Assembly: GCA_903892175.1 (NCBI GenBank)
Contig: CAITHK010000274.1
Coordinates: 1-62,194, forward strand
DNA: 62,194 bases
From: an uncultured Burkholderiales bacterium
Lineage (GTDB): Bacteria; Pseudomonadota; Gammaproteobacteria; Burkholderiales; Burkholderiaceae_C
Direction of reading: 5' to 3'
Shown here: positions 24,459 through 33,620 of the stretch, piece after piece
Position numbering within the stretch: position 1 is the first letter of the stretch
How the letters are laid out: each line of letters begins with the position of its first letter
Notes under the pieces: model-generated
Told to the model about the DNA's origin: nothing
Seen by the model: only the letters and a program-made list of their open reading frames with translations
Databases searched by the model: none
Made by a program: the position numbers and the translations under genes

Positions 24459-25280
24459 ATGACTGTTGTTCTCAACCCCATGGTGGCACCTGACCCGGCA
24501 GCACCTCCGTTTGTGCCGGGCCCCAGCGGTACACACATCACCATTCGCAACCTCACCAAATACTTTGCTGGTTGGCCGCTGTACGAAAACTTCAACCTCG
24601 ACATTCCCAAGAACAAAATCGTCTCGGTGTTTGGCCCCAACGGCTGCGGCAAAAGCACCTTGATCAACATGATCGCGGGCTTGATTCCGATCGACAGCGG
24701 TGAGATCTTGTTTGACGGCAAGTCCTTGAAAGACACCAAGATTGGCTATGTGTTTCAAAACTACCGCGAAGCCATGTTTCCGTGGATGCGCACCATCGAC
24801 AACATTGCTTACCCCTTGAAGCTCGAAGGCAAGTCCAAGGGCGAGGTGGAGCAGCGCGTGCAAGAGCTGGTGGCCTCGTTCGATGTGAAGTTTGACCTCA
24901 ACCGCTACCCCTACGAGTTGTCGGGTGGGCAACAACAAACCGCCTCCATCATGCGGGCGCTGGCGCCCAACCCGGAGGTGCTGTTTTTGGACGAGCCGTT
25001 CTCGGCCCTCGACTTTGAGATGACCTTGTTCATCCGAGAAAAGTTGCAAGATGTGTTCATGAAAACCGGCACCACCATGCTGTTGGTGTCGCACGACTTG
25101 GAAGAGGCGGTGTACTTGGCCGATCAAATTTTGTTGCTCACCAAGCGCCCCACGCAGGTGGCCCAAATCTTGGACTACAGCGACCCCCGTCCCCGCACGG
25201 TGGAGACCCTCACCGAGCCCAGCTTTGTGAGCGCCAAAAAACTCAGCTTGGAAATTTTTCAACGCGAGGTGCGCAAATGA
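24459..25280 (+). CDS. ABC transporter ATP-binding protein
   Basis: 273 residues from the ATG at 24459. The motifs are Walker A FGPNGCGKST, signature LSGGQQQTASIMR, Walker B VLFLDEPFSALDFEM and H-loop LVSHDLEEA. The signature helix has an uncommon QQQTAS instead of QQQRVAI. It energises import with the permease upstream. The stop overlaps the AtzG start by 4 bp (ATGA), tying transport to the hydrolases. Confidence 0.92.
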   Translation: MTVVLNPMVAPDPAAPPFVPGPSGTHITIRNLTKYFAGWPLYENFNLDIPKNKIVSVFGPNGCGKSTLINMIAGLIPIDSGEILFDGKSLKDTKIGYVFQNYREAMFPWMRTIDNIAYPLKLEGKSKGEVEQRVQELVASFDVKFDLNRYPYELSGGQQQTASIMRALAPNPEVLFLDEPFSALDFEMTLFIREKLQDVFMKTGTTMLLVSHDLEEAVYLADQILLLTKRPTQVAQILDYSDPRPRTVETLTEPSFVSAKKLSLEIFQREVRK

Positions 25281-25504
25281 CCCATGCCGCTTGGACACAT
25301 GCAGGATTGACCGATGCACAGATGGTGCAGTACGTGCAGGTGAGCGCCACGGTGTTGGGCCTGCCGGTGGACGAGGCACGCGCGGTGCGCGTGGCCGCGC
25401 ATTTGCAACGCACAGCGGCCATGGCGCAACTGCTAGACGCCTTGGACATGCCGCACGAGCTAGAGCTGGCTGAAATTTATTGCCCCAAGCAGGTGACGCC
25501 ATGA
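25277..25504 (+). CDS. atzG: AtzG-like small subunit (DUF4089)
   Basis: 75 residues. AtzG is the small helical partner of AtzE, related to the GatC subunit of tRNA amidotransferases, and is needed for a stable AtzE complex. The sequence shows the GatC-like pattern of a short helix (TDAQMVQYVQVSATVLGLPVDE) and a second helix (RAVRVAAHLQRTAAMAQLLD) followed by an extended tail. It overlaps both the preceding ATPase gene and the following atzE by 4 bp. Confidence 0.85.
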   Translation: MTHAAWTHAGLTDAQMVQYVQVSATVLGLPVDEARAVRVAAHLQRTAAMAQLLDALDMPHELELAEIYCPKQVTP

Positions 25505-26898
25505 CGCTCACCACCCTCTCTGCCCCCGAGCTGGCGCTTGGCATTGCCAGCGGCCAATTCAGCGCCTGCGAGGTGTTGGATGCTCACCTGGATCGCATTG
25601 CCGCCACTGACACGCGCGTGAATGCGTTCACCGGCCTGTGCCATGCGCGTGCCCGCACCCAAGCGCAGGCGGTGGATGCGCAACGCGCCCGTGGCGAGGT
25701 GTTGCCCGCCTTGGCCGGTGTGCCCTATGCCGTGAAAAACTTGTTCGATGTGCAAGGCGAGGTCACGCTGGCGGGCTCTATCGTCAACAAAGGCCATGCC
25801 CCGGCGCAGGCCGATGCACTGCTGGTGCAGCAGATGAGCGCCGCCGGTGCGGTGCTGGTGGGCTCGCTCAACATGGACGAGTTTGCCTACGGCTTCACCA
25901 CCGAGAACACCCACTACGGCCCATGCCACAACCCGCATGACCTGTCGCGCATTGCGGGTGGGTCGTCGGGCGGCTCGGGTGCGGCAGTGGCTGCGGGCCA
26001 AGTGCCGCTGAGCCTGGGCTCGGACACCAATGGCTCTATCCGCGTGCCCTCATCGCTGTGCGGCGTGTGGGGCATCAAGCCTACGTTTGGCCGCTTGTCG
26101 CGCCGGGGTAGTTACCCGTTTGTGCACAGCATTGACCACCTGGGCGGCTTTGCCAATTCGCTGATTGGCTTGGCCCAGATGTACGACGCGCTGCAAGCCC
26201 CCGACGCACTCGACCCCGGCTGCCATGCCCACCGTGTGGAGCCCGTCATGGGCAGCTTGACCCACGGGCTGCAAGGGCTGCGCGTGGGCGTGCTCGACGG
26301 GTACTTTCATGACCACGCCAGTGCCCCGGCACGCGAGGCGGTGCAATTGGTCGCCCAGTGCCTGGGTGCCACGGCACAGGTGCGCTGGCCCAGCGCTGCG
26401 CTGGCGCGTGCGGCGGCCTTCATCATCACCGCCAGCGAAGGCGGCAGCTTGCACTTGAACGAGTTGCGCACCCGCAGCGACGACTTTGAGCCCTTGTCGG
26501 TGGACCGCTTTTGGGCCGGTGCCCTGCAACCCGCCGACTGGTATGTCAAAGCCCAGCGCTTTCGCCGCCTCTACCGTGACCAAGTGAATGCCTTGTTTGA
26601 AGACTGGGACGTGCTGCTGGCCCCGGCCACGCCCGTGTGCGCCACGCCCATTGGCACCGAGTGGCTCGACATTCAGGGCCAGACCTTGCCCGCACGCGCA
26701 GCCATGGGGCTGTTGACCCAACCGATTTCGTTTGCCGGTTGTCCGGTGGTGGCCGCGCCGGTGTGGCCCAGTGGCACCAATGGCTTGCCCTTGGGCGTGC
26801 AAGTCATCGCTGCGCCGTGGCGCGAAGACCTGTGCCTGCGTGCAGCGCTGGCGCTTGAATCGGCCGGATTGGCCCATGTGAAACCTGTGGAGTTGTGA
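25501..26898 (+). CDS. atzE: 1-carboxybiuret hydrolase, amidase-signature subunit
   Basis: 465 residues from the ATG at 25501. It is an amidase-signature hydrolase with Lys79 (AVKNLFDV), cis-Ser155 in GGSSGGSG and nucleophile Ser179 in DTNGSIRVPS. Following the revised cyanurate pathway, AtzE with AtzG converts 1-carboxybiuret to 1,3-dicarboxyurea. Its position between atzG and atzH strongly supports that identity over a generic amidase. The upstream step (AtzD, cyanuric acid hydrolase) is not in the window. Confidence 0.9.
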   Translation: MTLTTLSAPELALGIASGQFSACEVLDAHLDRIAATDTRVNAFTGLCHARARTQAQAVDAQRARGEVLPALAGVPYAVKNLFDVQGEVTLAGSIVNKGHAPAQADALLVQQMSAAGAVLVGSLNMDEFAYGFTTENTHYGPCHNPHDLSRIAGGSSGGSGAAVAAGQVPLSLGSDTNGSIRVPSSLCGVWGIKPTFGRLSRRGSYPFVHSIDHLGGFANSLIGLAQMYDALQAPDALDPGCHAHRVEPVMGSLTHGLQGLRVGVLDGYFHDHASAPAREAVQLVAQCLGATAQVRWPSAALARAAAFIITASEGGSLHLNELRTRSDDFEPLSVDRFWAGALQPADWYVKAQRFRRLYRDQVNALFEDWDVLLAPATPVCATPIGTEWLDIQGQTLPARAAMGLLTQPISFAGCPVVAAPVWPSGTNGLPLGVQVIAAPWREDLCLRAALALESAGLAHVKPVEL

Positions 26899-27273
26899 AT
26901 GGACATCAATTTGCCTGACGTGCTGGCCGAGATGCAGGCCGCTTTTGACCGCTACGAGCAAGCGCTGGTGAGCAACGACGTGGCCGTGCTCGACGAGTTG
27001 TTTTGGAACAGCCCGCACACCCTGCGCTATGGCGCCACCGAAAACCTGTATGGCTACCAAGCCATCCAGGACTTTCGCGCCAAGCGGCCCTCACAGGGGC
27101 TGGCGCGCACCTGCATGAACACGGTCATCACCACCTACGGGCGCGACTTTGCCACCGCCAACACCGAGTTCGCACGTACGGGCAATCCGCGCACCGGCCG
27201 CCAAAGTCAAACCTGGATGCGCACGCCTGAGGGCTGGCGTGTGGTGGCCGCGCATGTGAGCTTGCTGGCATGA
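26899..27273 (+). CDS. atzH: 1,3-dicarboxyurea deaminase AtzH (DUF3225)
   Basis: 124 residues with a small NTF2-like fold: helix [23 protein letters not shown], then [19 protein letters not shown] and the strand-rich end [22 protein letters not shown]. AtzH, formerly a protein of unknown function, turns 1,3-dicarboxyurea into allophanate and so links AtzE to AtzF. The ATG directly follows the atzE stop and the stop overlaps the regulator start. All three steps from carboxybiuret to ammonia are thus encoded together. Confidence 0.88.
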   Translation: MDINLPDVLAEMQAAFDRYEQALVSNDVAVLDELFWNSPHTLRYGATENLYGYQAIQDFRAKRPSQGLARTCMNTVITTYGRDFATANTEFARTGNPRTGRQSQTWMRTPEGWRVVAAHVSLLA

Positions 27274-27986
27274 CCGTGTCACACCCGTCGCGTGCCGATG
27301 AGGTGTACCAACAGCTCAAGCGTGACATTGCGGACTTTCGCTTGGTGCCCGGTGACCGCATCACCGAAACCGAAATCAGCGAACGCTTGAGCGTGTCACG
27401 CACGCCGGTGCGTCAAGCGCTGTTCAGGCTACGTCAAGAAGGCTATGTGGATGTGCTGTTTCGCAGTGGCTGGCAGGTGCGCCCGTTTGACTTTGACAAG
27501 TTCGACCAGCTGTACGACCTGCGTCGGGTGATCGAGTCCGAGTCGGTCAGTCGCTTGTGCCTTGACGACATCCGCACCGACCGCAGCGTGTTGCACAGCT
27601 TGGCAAGCATCTGGCTGGTGCCGCTGGAAGCCCGCAGCAGCGACCAACACCAAGTGGCCGAATGGGACGAAGCGTTTCACCACCAGTTGGTGGCGGCCAC
27701 CGGCAATGTGGAGATGGTGCGCGTGCACCAAGGGGTGACTGAGCGCATCCGCATCGTGCGCCGGCTCGACTTCACCTACCAAAACCGCATCGACGTGACC
27801 TATGCCGAACACGGGCGTATCTTGCAAGCCGTGCTCGACCGCCGCCAAGACGAGGCGGTGCGTTTGCTGCGTGCGCACATCCAATCGAGCCAGACCGAAG
27901 TGCGCCACATCACCCTGCACCAGGTGCAGCAGGCGAGGGCGGCAGGGCACCTGGAAGGCGCATCTGGGCGAGTGAGGGCGGCATGA
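27270..27986 (+). CDS. GntR/FCD-family transcriptional regulator
   Basis: 238 residues. The winged helix-turn-helix occupies about residues 8-75 with the typical [32 protein letters not shown]; an FCD-type all-helical effector domain with metal-binding residues follows ([16 protein letters not shown]). It overlaps atzH by 4 bp, so it is the last gene of the operon and probably senses a pathway intermediate or controls the same operon, in addition to nitrogen control through the sigma-54 promoter. Confidence 0.88.
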   Translation: MTVSHPSRADEVYQQLKRDIADFRLVPGDRITETEISERLSVSRTPVRQALFRLRQEGYVDVLFRSGWQVRPFDFDKFDQLYDLRRVIESESVSRLCLDDIRTDRSVLHSLASIWLVPLEARSSDQHQVAEWDEAFHHQLVAATGNVEMVRVHQGVTERIRIVRRLDFTYQNRIDVTYAEHGRILQAVLDRRQDEAVRLLRAHIQSSQTEVRHITLHQVQQARAAGHLEGASGRVRAA

Positions 27987-28129
27987 ATGCCTTTGTATTC
28001 GGTTTGACGTGGTGTTGCGTGTGTTGCATCTGTCACCCAACAGCACGCCCGAATGTTTGAGAATAGGCGCCTGCGTGCGCCGTGGTTTGGAATCCCTGTG
28101 CGGCGCTGACACCACCAGGGACACACACC

Positions 28130-29140
28130 ATGCAATGCATTCAATTTCCACAAGCTTTGGCTGTGCTGGCACTGGGGCTGGCGGTCTGCGGCTCCTCGGC
28201 CCACGCACAAGCCCAAGCCCAAGCCCAAGCCCAAGCCCAAGCGCAGTATCCCTGTGCGACGGTCAAGTTGGTCTCGCCATACCCGCCGGCTGGCACCACC
28301 GATATTTTGTCGCGCTTGTTGGCGCCGGGTTTGGCCAAAGAGTTGGGGACCACAGTGGTGGTGGAAAACCGCGCCGGTGCCAGCAGCAACATCGGCACCG
28401 AGTATGTGGCCCAGGCCGCGCCCGATGGTTGCACTTTGCTGCTGGGCAACAACACGGGGGTGGTGATCAACCGCAACTTGTACAAGCTGCGCACCGACCC
28501 GGTCAAAGGTTTGGCGCCGGTGATGGAGGTGGCATCGGTGCCGCTGGTGTTGTATGTCAACAGCGCAGTGCCAGCCAACAACCTGGCACAGTTGGTGGAG
28601 TGGGTCAAAAAATCACCGGGCAAGTACAGCTACGCCTCAGGGGGCAGCGGCAGCCCTCAGCATTTGATGGGCGAGATGCTCAAGTTGGAGAAGCAACTCG
28701 ACCTCACCCACATCCCCTACAAAGGACAAGGGCCCGCTCTGGCCGACGTCTTGGCTGGCCAAGTGCAGATGGCTTTTGAGACCACCACGGCCATTGCGTC
28801 GCAACTCAACTCAGGCCGCATCCGTGCGCTGGCAACCACGGGCAGCGTGCGTTCGCCAGGTTTGACCGATGTGCCCACCATGAAGGAGTTGGGTTACAGC
28901 AACTTTGTGATTGAAAACTGGTACGGTGTGTTTGCGCCGGCCAAAACGCCCGCTCCCTTGTTGCAGCGCTTGAACCAAGATCTGCACAAGGTCATGAAAA
29001 CTCCCGATGTGGCCGCCAGCTTGGGCAAGATGGGCTCCAGCGACGTGGCCGGCAGTGTGGAACAGTTCAACCTGTTCATTGCCAAAGAATTGCCGTACTG
29101 GGAGTCGCTGGTCAAGCGCTCTGGTGCAACGGTCGACTGA
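28130..29140 (+). CDS. Bug/TctC-family periplasmic receptor with repetitive signal-peptide junction
   Basis: 336 residues from the ATG at 28130. The family hallmark appears as VKLVSPYPPAGTTDILSRLLAPGLAKEL, and later YASGGSGSPQHLMGE and HIPYKGQGPA. The signal peptide (hydrophobic LAVLALGLAVCG) ends in a run of seven Ala-Gln pairs encoded by a hexanucleotide repeat (28205-28246), so the signal/mature junction length could vary between strains. It is followed after 27 bp by the RraA-like gene and then another Bug gene, forming a small catabolic group. Confidence 0.9.
   Translation: MQCIQFPQALAVLALGLAVCGSSAHAQAQAQAQAQAQAQYPCATVKLVSPYPPAGTTDILSRLLAPGLAKELGTTVVVENRAGASSNIGTEYVAQAAPDGCTLLLGNNTGVVINRNLYKLRTDPVKGLAPVMEVASVPLVLYVNSAVPANNLAQLVEWVKKSPGKYSYASGGSGSPQHLMGEMLKLEKQLDLTHIPYKGQGPALADVLAGQVQMAFETTTAIASQLNSGRIRALATTGSVRSPGLTDVPTMKELGYSNFVIENWYGVFAPAKTPAPLLQRLNQDLHKVMKTPDVAASLGKMGSSDVAGSVEQFNLFIAKELPYWESLVKRSGATVD
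28205..28246 (+). repeat. Hexanucleotide repeat (GCCCAA)n in Bug signal peptide
   Basis: Five perfect GCCCAA units at 28211-28240 are flanked by GCACAA (28205-28210) and GCGCAG (28241-28246). Each unit encodes Ala-Gln, and six bases per unit keeps the frame, so slippage would change only the length of the linker at the export junction. Confidence 0.9.
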
Positions 29141-29167
29141 ATTGCTATTTGAAAAAAGGAAAACCCC

Positions 29168-29830
29168 ATGTCCAGCGGAATCGTCATTCATCCACGCCAC
29201 GAACCATTTGCCGAGGGCATCCAAGCCTTGCAAGGGTTGCCATCCTCTGTCATTGGCGATGTGATGGGTCGCTTGGTGGGCACCGAAGGTTTGCACCCGG
29301 TCAACCGATCCATCGTGACTGTGTGCGGCCATGCTTTTACGGTGCGCGTGCGCTCTGGCGACAACTTGTTGATCCACCAAGCCCTGGACATGTTGCAACC
29401 TGGCGACGTGCTGGTGGTCGATGGTGAGGGCGATGTGACACGCGCCTTGGTGGGCGAGATCATGATGACCTCGGCGCGCATGCAAGGGGCGCTGGCTTTT
29501 GTGATCGATGGGGCGGTGCGTGATGTGGATGCCTTTGAGACGCACAAGTTTCCCTGTTGGGCTCGGGGTGTGAATTTGCGGGGGCCCTACAAGGATGGTC
29601 CAGGCAGCATCAACGTGCCGGTGACCGTGGGCGGCATGTTGGTGAACCCAGGCGACATCATGGTGGGCGATGGGGATGGTCTGGTGGCGGTGCCGGCGCA
29701 GCGCGCATTAGAGATTGCTCAACTGGCCCATGAAAAAGTGGCCCATGAGCAAGCCACCATCCAAGACATCTTGCATGGCCGTTACTCCTCCGCTTGGGTG
29801 GGCGTGGCGCTGAAACAAAAGGGGCATTGA
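29168..29830 (+). CDS. RraA-family protein (HMG/oxalocitramalate aldolase-like)
   Basis: 220 residues with the RraA fold. Conserved parts are the SSVIGDVMGR start, GDVLVVDGEGDVTRALVGEIM, and GALAFVIDGAVRDVDAF, in which the Arg and Asp bind pyruvate and the metal in class II HMG aldolases. Family members are either such aldolases (cleaving 4-hydroxy-4-methyl-2-oxoglutarate to pyruvate) or RraA-type inhibitors of RNase E; flanking Bug receptors favour the catabolic role. A good AAAGGA ribosome site precedes the ATG. Confidence 0.85.
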   Translation: MSSGIVIHPRHEPFAEGIQALQGLPSSVIGDVMGRLVGTEGLHPVNRSIVTVCGHAFTVRVRSGDNLLIHQALDMLQPGDVLVVDGEGDVTRALVGEIMMTSARMQGALAFVIDGAVRDVDAFETHKFPCWARGVNLRGPYKDGPGSINVPVTVGGMLVNPGDIMVGDGDGLVAVPAQRALEIAQLAHEKVAHEQATIQDILHGRYSSAWVGVALKQKGH

Positions 29831-29831
29831 G

Positions 29832-30794
29832 ATGCGCACTTGCACCCGCCGTAGCACTGGGTGGTTGATTGCACTGAGCGTTTGGGCGGGAGCAGCTTGT
29901 GCAGCCTATCCGGACAAGCCGATCAAAATTTGGGTGCCCTGGGCGGCAGGTGGCGCCACCGACCAGATTGCACGCATGCTGGCGCAGCCTCTGTCGCAAG
30001 CCATGGGTGTGCCGGTGCTGGTGGACAACAAAGGTGGTGCCGGTGGCGTAATTGGCACCCAAGCGTTTGTCAAAGAAAAAGCCGATGGGTACAGCATTTT
30101 GTTGGCCACCAGCTCCACCAACGCAGCGGCACCGCACCTCTACAACAAGCTGGGTTTTGACCCGGTGCATGACTTCACGCCCGTGCTGTCCTTGTGCGCC
30201 ATTCCCAATGTGATGGTAGTGCCCACCAAGTCGCCATGGAATTCACTCAAAGACATTGTGTCTGCGGCCAAGCAGTCGCCGGGTGGATTCACCTACGGCT
30301 CGGCAGGCATTGGCGGATCGCAGCATTTGGCGGGCGCACAGTTCAAGACCGCGGCTGGCATTGACCTTCGTCACGTGCCCTACAAAGGCAGTGGGCCCGC
30401 AGCGCAAGACCTGATTGCTGGCCACATCGACATGATGATTGACACCGGCTCGTTGGGCAGCATTCGGGGTGGTTTGCTCAAGCCCTTGGCCGTTGCCTCT
30501 GCCAAGCGCTTGCCCGCCTTGCCGCAAGTGCCCACGTTCACCGAAGCGGGCACCCCCATGATTGCCTCGGCATGGTATGGCCTGATGCTGCCAGCCAACG
30601 CACCGGCTGAAGTGGTGGAGCGCTTGAATGTCGAGTTCAACAAGTTGCTCAGGTCGCCTGAGATTCGCACCCGTCTGACCGAGATGGGAGCCGAGGTGTT
30701 GGGTGGTTCTTCGGCAGACTTTGCCAAGTTCACCCTGACTGAAATCAAGCGTTACGAAGCCATTGTCAAAGATTCTGGGGCCCCCAAAGAGTGA
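29832..30794 (+). CDS. Bug/TctC-family periplasmic receptor
   Basis: 320 residues. After a signal peptide (ends CAAYPD) come PIKIWVPWAAGGATDQIARML and later YGSAGIGGSQHL and HVPYKGSGPAAQ, the standard ligand-site segments. The ATG follows the RraA gene with a 1-bp gap, so it is co-translated with it. The ligand is probably the dicarboxylate or keto acid handled by the aldolase-like partner. Confidence 0.92.
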   Translation: MRTCTRRSTGWLIALSVWAGAACAAYPDKPIKIWVPWAAGGATDQIARMLAQPLSQAMGVPVLVDNKGGAGGVIGTQAFVKEKADGYSILLATSSTNAAAPHLYNKLGFDPVHDFTPVLSLCAIPNVMVVPTKSPWNSLKDIVSAAKQSPGGFTYGSAGIGGSQHLAGAQFKTAAGIDLRHVPYKGSGPAAQDLIAGHIDMMIDTGSLGSIRGGLLKPLAVASAKRLPALPQVPTFTEAGTPMIASAWYGLMLPANAPAEVVERLNVEFNKLLRSPEIRTRLTEMGAEVLGGSSADFAKFTLTEIKRYEAIVKDSGAPKE

Positions 30795-30859
30795 GTTGAA
30801 TGGTTCAACTTGCCCCTCCTCACCTCGACGCAACTTAAAACTATTTTTTGGACCTTGTC

Positions 30860-31840
30860 ATGACAGCCGTTCGCGACCCTTCCGATTACAAAATTCTGTG
30901 TGTTGACGATGAACCCAACATCCTGTCTGCGCTCAAACGCATGATCAGCTTGGAGGGCTTTCAAGTCGTGACGGCAGACAGTGGCGCCCAAGCCTTGGCC
31001 TTGATGGCTGAACAAACGTTTCATGTGGTCATTTCGGACATGCAAATGCCAGCCATGACTGGGGTTGAATTGCTCGACCAGGTGCGCCAAAAATGGCCGC
31101 ACACCATGCGCGTTTTGTTGACGGGCAATGCCGAAGTTGGCGGCGCGATTGCGGCCATCAACCAAGGTGAAATTTACCGCTACTTGACCAAGCCTTGGGA
31201 TGACGCAGAGTTGTTGGGGGTGATCAAGTCGGCCATCGATCTGTGGGAACAAGCACGCGTGCGAGACGCGAAACTGCGATCCTCTTACATGATGTCCATC
31301 AAAGCTTTTTCAGGCTTGATCGATTTGCGTCGCCCCGAGTTGTTGGAGCACTCGCGCAAAGTGGCGCATTTGTCCCGCAAAGTGGCCAAGCATGCGGGCT
31401 TGGATGCAGACCATCAACAAGAGGTGTTCATTGCAGGCTTGCTGCACGATGCAGGCAAGATTGCTTTCAATGATCATATTTTGCGCACCAAATATTTTGA
31501 ATTGCCGTTGGGGGATGTGAAGATCTACCGCAAACACGCAGCGTTGGGCCAAATGAGTTTGAGCTTTTCCGAGGAGTTGAGTGGTGTCGGGCAGATCGTT
31601 CGTTCGCACCACGAGTATTTCGATGGCACTGGCTTTCCAGACAAGCTCTCAGGGGAATCCATTCCTGTGGGCGCACGCATTGTGGCCTTGGTCGAATGCT
31701 ACGAAGAGCTCATTGAAGGGGAGTTCACCAAAGAGCCCAGTACGCCTCAACAAGCCTTGCGTATCATCGCCAGCAATCGGGGCAAGTTGTTTTGCCCCAT
31801 CATGACCGATCATTTTCTGGCGGTCATGCAAGCTGGTTGA
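30860..31840 (+). CDS. Response regulator with HD-GYP-type output domain
   Basis: 326 residues from the ATG at 30860. The receiver domain has the acidic pocket Asp16-Asp17, phosphoacceptor Asp60 (VVISDMQMP) and the TKPWDD lysine. The output domain begins near residue 135 and carries HD-type motifs (LEHSRKVAHLS, GLLHDAGKIAF) and HHEYFDGTGFP, a near-canonical HD-GYP signature with Phe in place of Tyr. Such proteins hydrolyse cyclic di-GMP or act as degenerate sensors of it. No histidine kinase is adjacent. It ends in a hairpin shared with the YebC gene. Confidence 0.9.
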   Translation: MTAVRDPSDYKILCVDDEPNILSALKRMISLEGFQVVTADSGAQALALMAEQTFHVVISDMQMPAMTGVELLDQVRQKWPHTMRVLLTGNAEVGGAIAAINQGEIYRYLTKPWDDAELLGVIKSAIDLWEQARVRDAKLRSSYMMSIKAFSGLIDLRRPELLEHSRKVAHLSRKVAKHAGLDADHQQEVFIAGLLHDAGKIAFNDHILRTKYFELPLGDVKIYRKHAALGQMSLSFSEELSGVGQIVRSHHEYFDGTGFPDKLSGESIPVGARIVALVECYEELIEGEFTKEPSTPQQALRIIASNRGKLFCPIMTDHFLAVMQAG

Positions 31841-31856
31841 TGGTTTATCAACCAGC
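31832..31856. terminator. Hairpin between convergent stops, possible shared terminator
   Basis: GCTGGTTGAT (31832-31841) pairs perfectly with ATCAACCAGC (31847-31856) around a 5-base loop. The stem contains the stop codon of the HD-GYP gene and overlaps the stop codon of the YebC gene on the other strand. No run of T follows on either strand, so it could be a bidirectional RNA-stabilising hairpin rather than a classical terminator. Confidence 0.4.
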
Positions 31857-32558
31857 CAGTCCCACGTACACGTTTTGAACATCGTCGTTGTTGTCGATGG
31901 CGGCCAAAAAGGCTTCGACTTCTTCCAAGTCGGGTGCGCTCAAGCTGGATGGGTCGATGGGGTTCTTAGGCCTGTAGCCGAGTTTGGCTGACAACACGGT
32001 GAAGCCTTGGGCAGGCAAGGCGCGGCTGACCAAGTCCAGGTCGCTCGGGTCGGTCAAAAACAGCGTGGTGCCTTCTTCGTTGCCAGGCTCTAAGTCTTGT
32101 GCGCCGGCTTCAATGGCCGCCATCTCGGGGTCTGCGCCTGCTGCGGGTTCGGCTTCGATCATGCCCACGTGGTCAAAGTCCCAGGCCACCGAGCCCGAGG
32201 TGCCGAGCTGACCTTTGCGAAACAGCACGCGCATTTCAGAGGCAGCGCGGTTCACGTTGTCGGTCAGGCACTCGACCATCACGGCCACACGGTGAGGGGC
32301 GAAGCCCTCATACATCACATGTTCAAAATGGACCACTTCACCGGTCAGTCCAGCGCCTTTTTTGATGGCTCGGTCCAAGGTTTCTTTGGGCATCGACACT
32401 TTGCGTGCTTGTTCGAGCACCAGGCGCAAGCGCGCATTCGCAGCTGGGTCTGCGCCGTTGCGTGCAGCAATCATGATGTCCTTGGCCAATTTGCCAAACA
32501 TGCGGCCTTTGGCGTTGGCCGCTACGTCTTTGTGTTTTGCTTTCCACTGTGCACCCAT
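31848..32558 (-). CDS. YebC/PmpR-family protein
   Basis: 236 residues, starting [28 protein letters not shown], the typical basic first domain, then [34 protein letters not shown] and [19 protein letters not shown]. Family members were long treated as transcription regulators; some act on the ribosome to ease proline-rich translation. The [10 protein letters not shown] start rather than MAGHSKW suggests the YeeN-like branch. It is the last gene of a minus-strand run after the Bug receptor at 32624-33607. Confidence 0.93.
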   Translation of the reverse strand: MGAQWKAKHKDVAANAKGRMFGKLAKDIMIAARNGADPAANARLRLVLEQARKVSMPKETLDRAIKKGAGLTGEVVHFEHVMYEGFAPHRVAVMVECLTDNVNRAASEMRVLFRKGQLGTSGSVAWDFDHVGMIEAEPAAGADPEMAAIEAGAQDLEPGNEEGTTLFLTDPSDLDLVSRALPAQGFTVLSAKLGYRPKNPIDPSSLSAPDLEEVEAFLAAIDNNDDVQNVYVGLAG

Positions 32559-32623
32559 GTCAGGTCTTTCTTTGTGTTGGTGTTGTTGTTCGTGTCTGGC
32601 TCGAAATGCCCGATGCTAAGCAC

Positions 32624-33607
32624 TCAGTTTTCGATGAGGTTGAGCTTTGCGTCTTGCACCAGTTTTTCATAGGTTTTCACTTCAGACTCTTTGAATTGCG
32701 AGAACTCATCGGGATTGAGAATTTTCATCTCGCGTGCAGAGTCTTTATAAAACTTGACCAAGGCGGGTTCCTTGAGAACTTTCAGCACTGAAGCATGTAT
32801 CTGATCGATCACTGGGCGAGGTGTTCCCGCAGGTGCTTCCAGTCCTGTCCAGACGGTGGCCGTAAAGCCCGCAAAGGTTTCAGCCATGGTGGGGGTTTGC
32901 ATCAAACTCTCGGTGCGCTTGTCAGACGTCACAGCCAGTGCACGCACTTTGCCGCTTTGAATCAGCGGAATGATTGAATTGTCGGCAAACAAAAAGTCCG
33001 TGCTGCCGTTCAAGATGGCATTCACCGCAGGGGCCGTGCCGGCATAAGGAATGTGCCGTGCTTGAGCGCCCGTGACTTGGTTGAGTCGAACGCCAGATAA
33101 ATGCGGCAACCCGCCCAAACCCGAAGACCCGAAATTGATCTTGTCTCCTTTTTGCTTGAGGCCCATCACCAGTTGATCCAGGGTGCGGAACTCAGACTCC
33201 ATGGGCGTGATCAACACGAACGGGCTGAATGACAAGGTGGCCACGGCTGACAAATGGGTCAGGTAGTCGTAGGGCAGCTTCTTAAACAGCAAGGGCGCAA
33301 TCGCGTGCTGCGTCGAACTCAGCAACAGGGTGTACCCGTCAGGTTTGGCCTTTGCAACGTAGGCCGCAGCAATGGTGGTGCCAGCACCAGGGCGATTCTC
33401 AACAATGACGGCCTGCCCCCATTCTTGGCTCAGGTGGTTGGCCAGCATGCGCGCAATGTTGTCTGCACCTCCACCTGCTGGATAGGGGTTTAAGATCGTG
33501 ACCGCATGGGTAGGAAATTTTTGCGCAAGTGCACTCACACTGCAGGCAATCAGCAAAGCTGCCAACCAACGCCAAGGGCGGTGCTGAGAGTGGATGATTT
33601 TTTGCAT
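32624..33607 (-). CDS. Bug/TctC-family periplasmic receptor
   Basis: 327 residues. The signal peptide (LAALLIACSVSALA) precedes AVTILNPYPAGGGADNIARMLANHL, and later NFGSSGLGGLPHLSG and HIPYAGTAPAV mark the binding cleft. It differs from the neighbours in having ILNPYPAGG in the first loop. It lies between the Hsp70-like gene and the yebC gene on the same strand, without an obvious catabolic partner. Confidence 0.92.
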   Translation of the reverse strand: MQKIIHSQHRPWRWLAALLIACSVSALAQKFPTHAVTILNPYPAGGGADNIARMLANHLSQEWGQAVIVENRPGAGTTIAAAYVAKAKPDGYTLLLSSTQHAIAPLLFKKLPYDYLTHLSAVATLSFSPFVLITPMESEFRTLDQLVMGLKQKGDKINFGSSGLGGLPHLSGVRLNQVTGAQARHIPYAGTAPAVNAILNGSTDFLFADNSIIPLIQSGKVRALAVTSDKRTESLMQTPTMAETFAGFTATVWTGLEAPAGTPRPVIDQIHASVLKVLKEPALVKFYKDSAREMKILNPDEFSQFKESEVKTYEKLVQDAKLNLIEN

Positions 33608-33620
33608 GGGTACTTGCCTT

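Noticed and set aside
28205..28246. CRISPR or structural repeat
   Set aside because: The unit is six bases, in frame inside a signal peptide; no spacers or cas genes. No CRISPR array was seen in the window.
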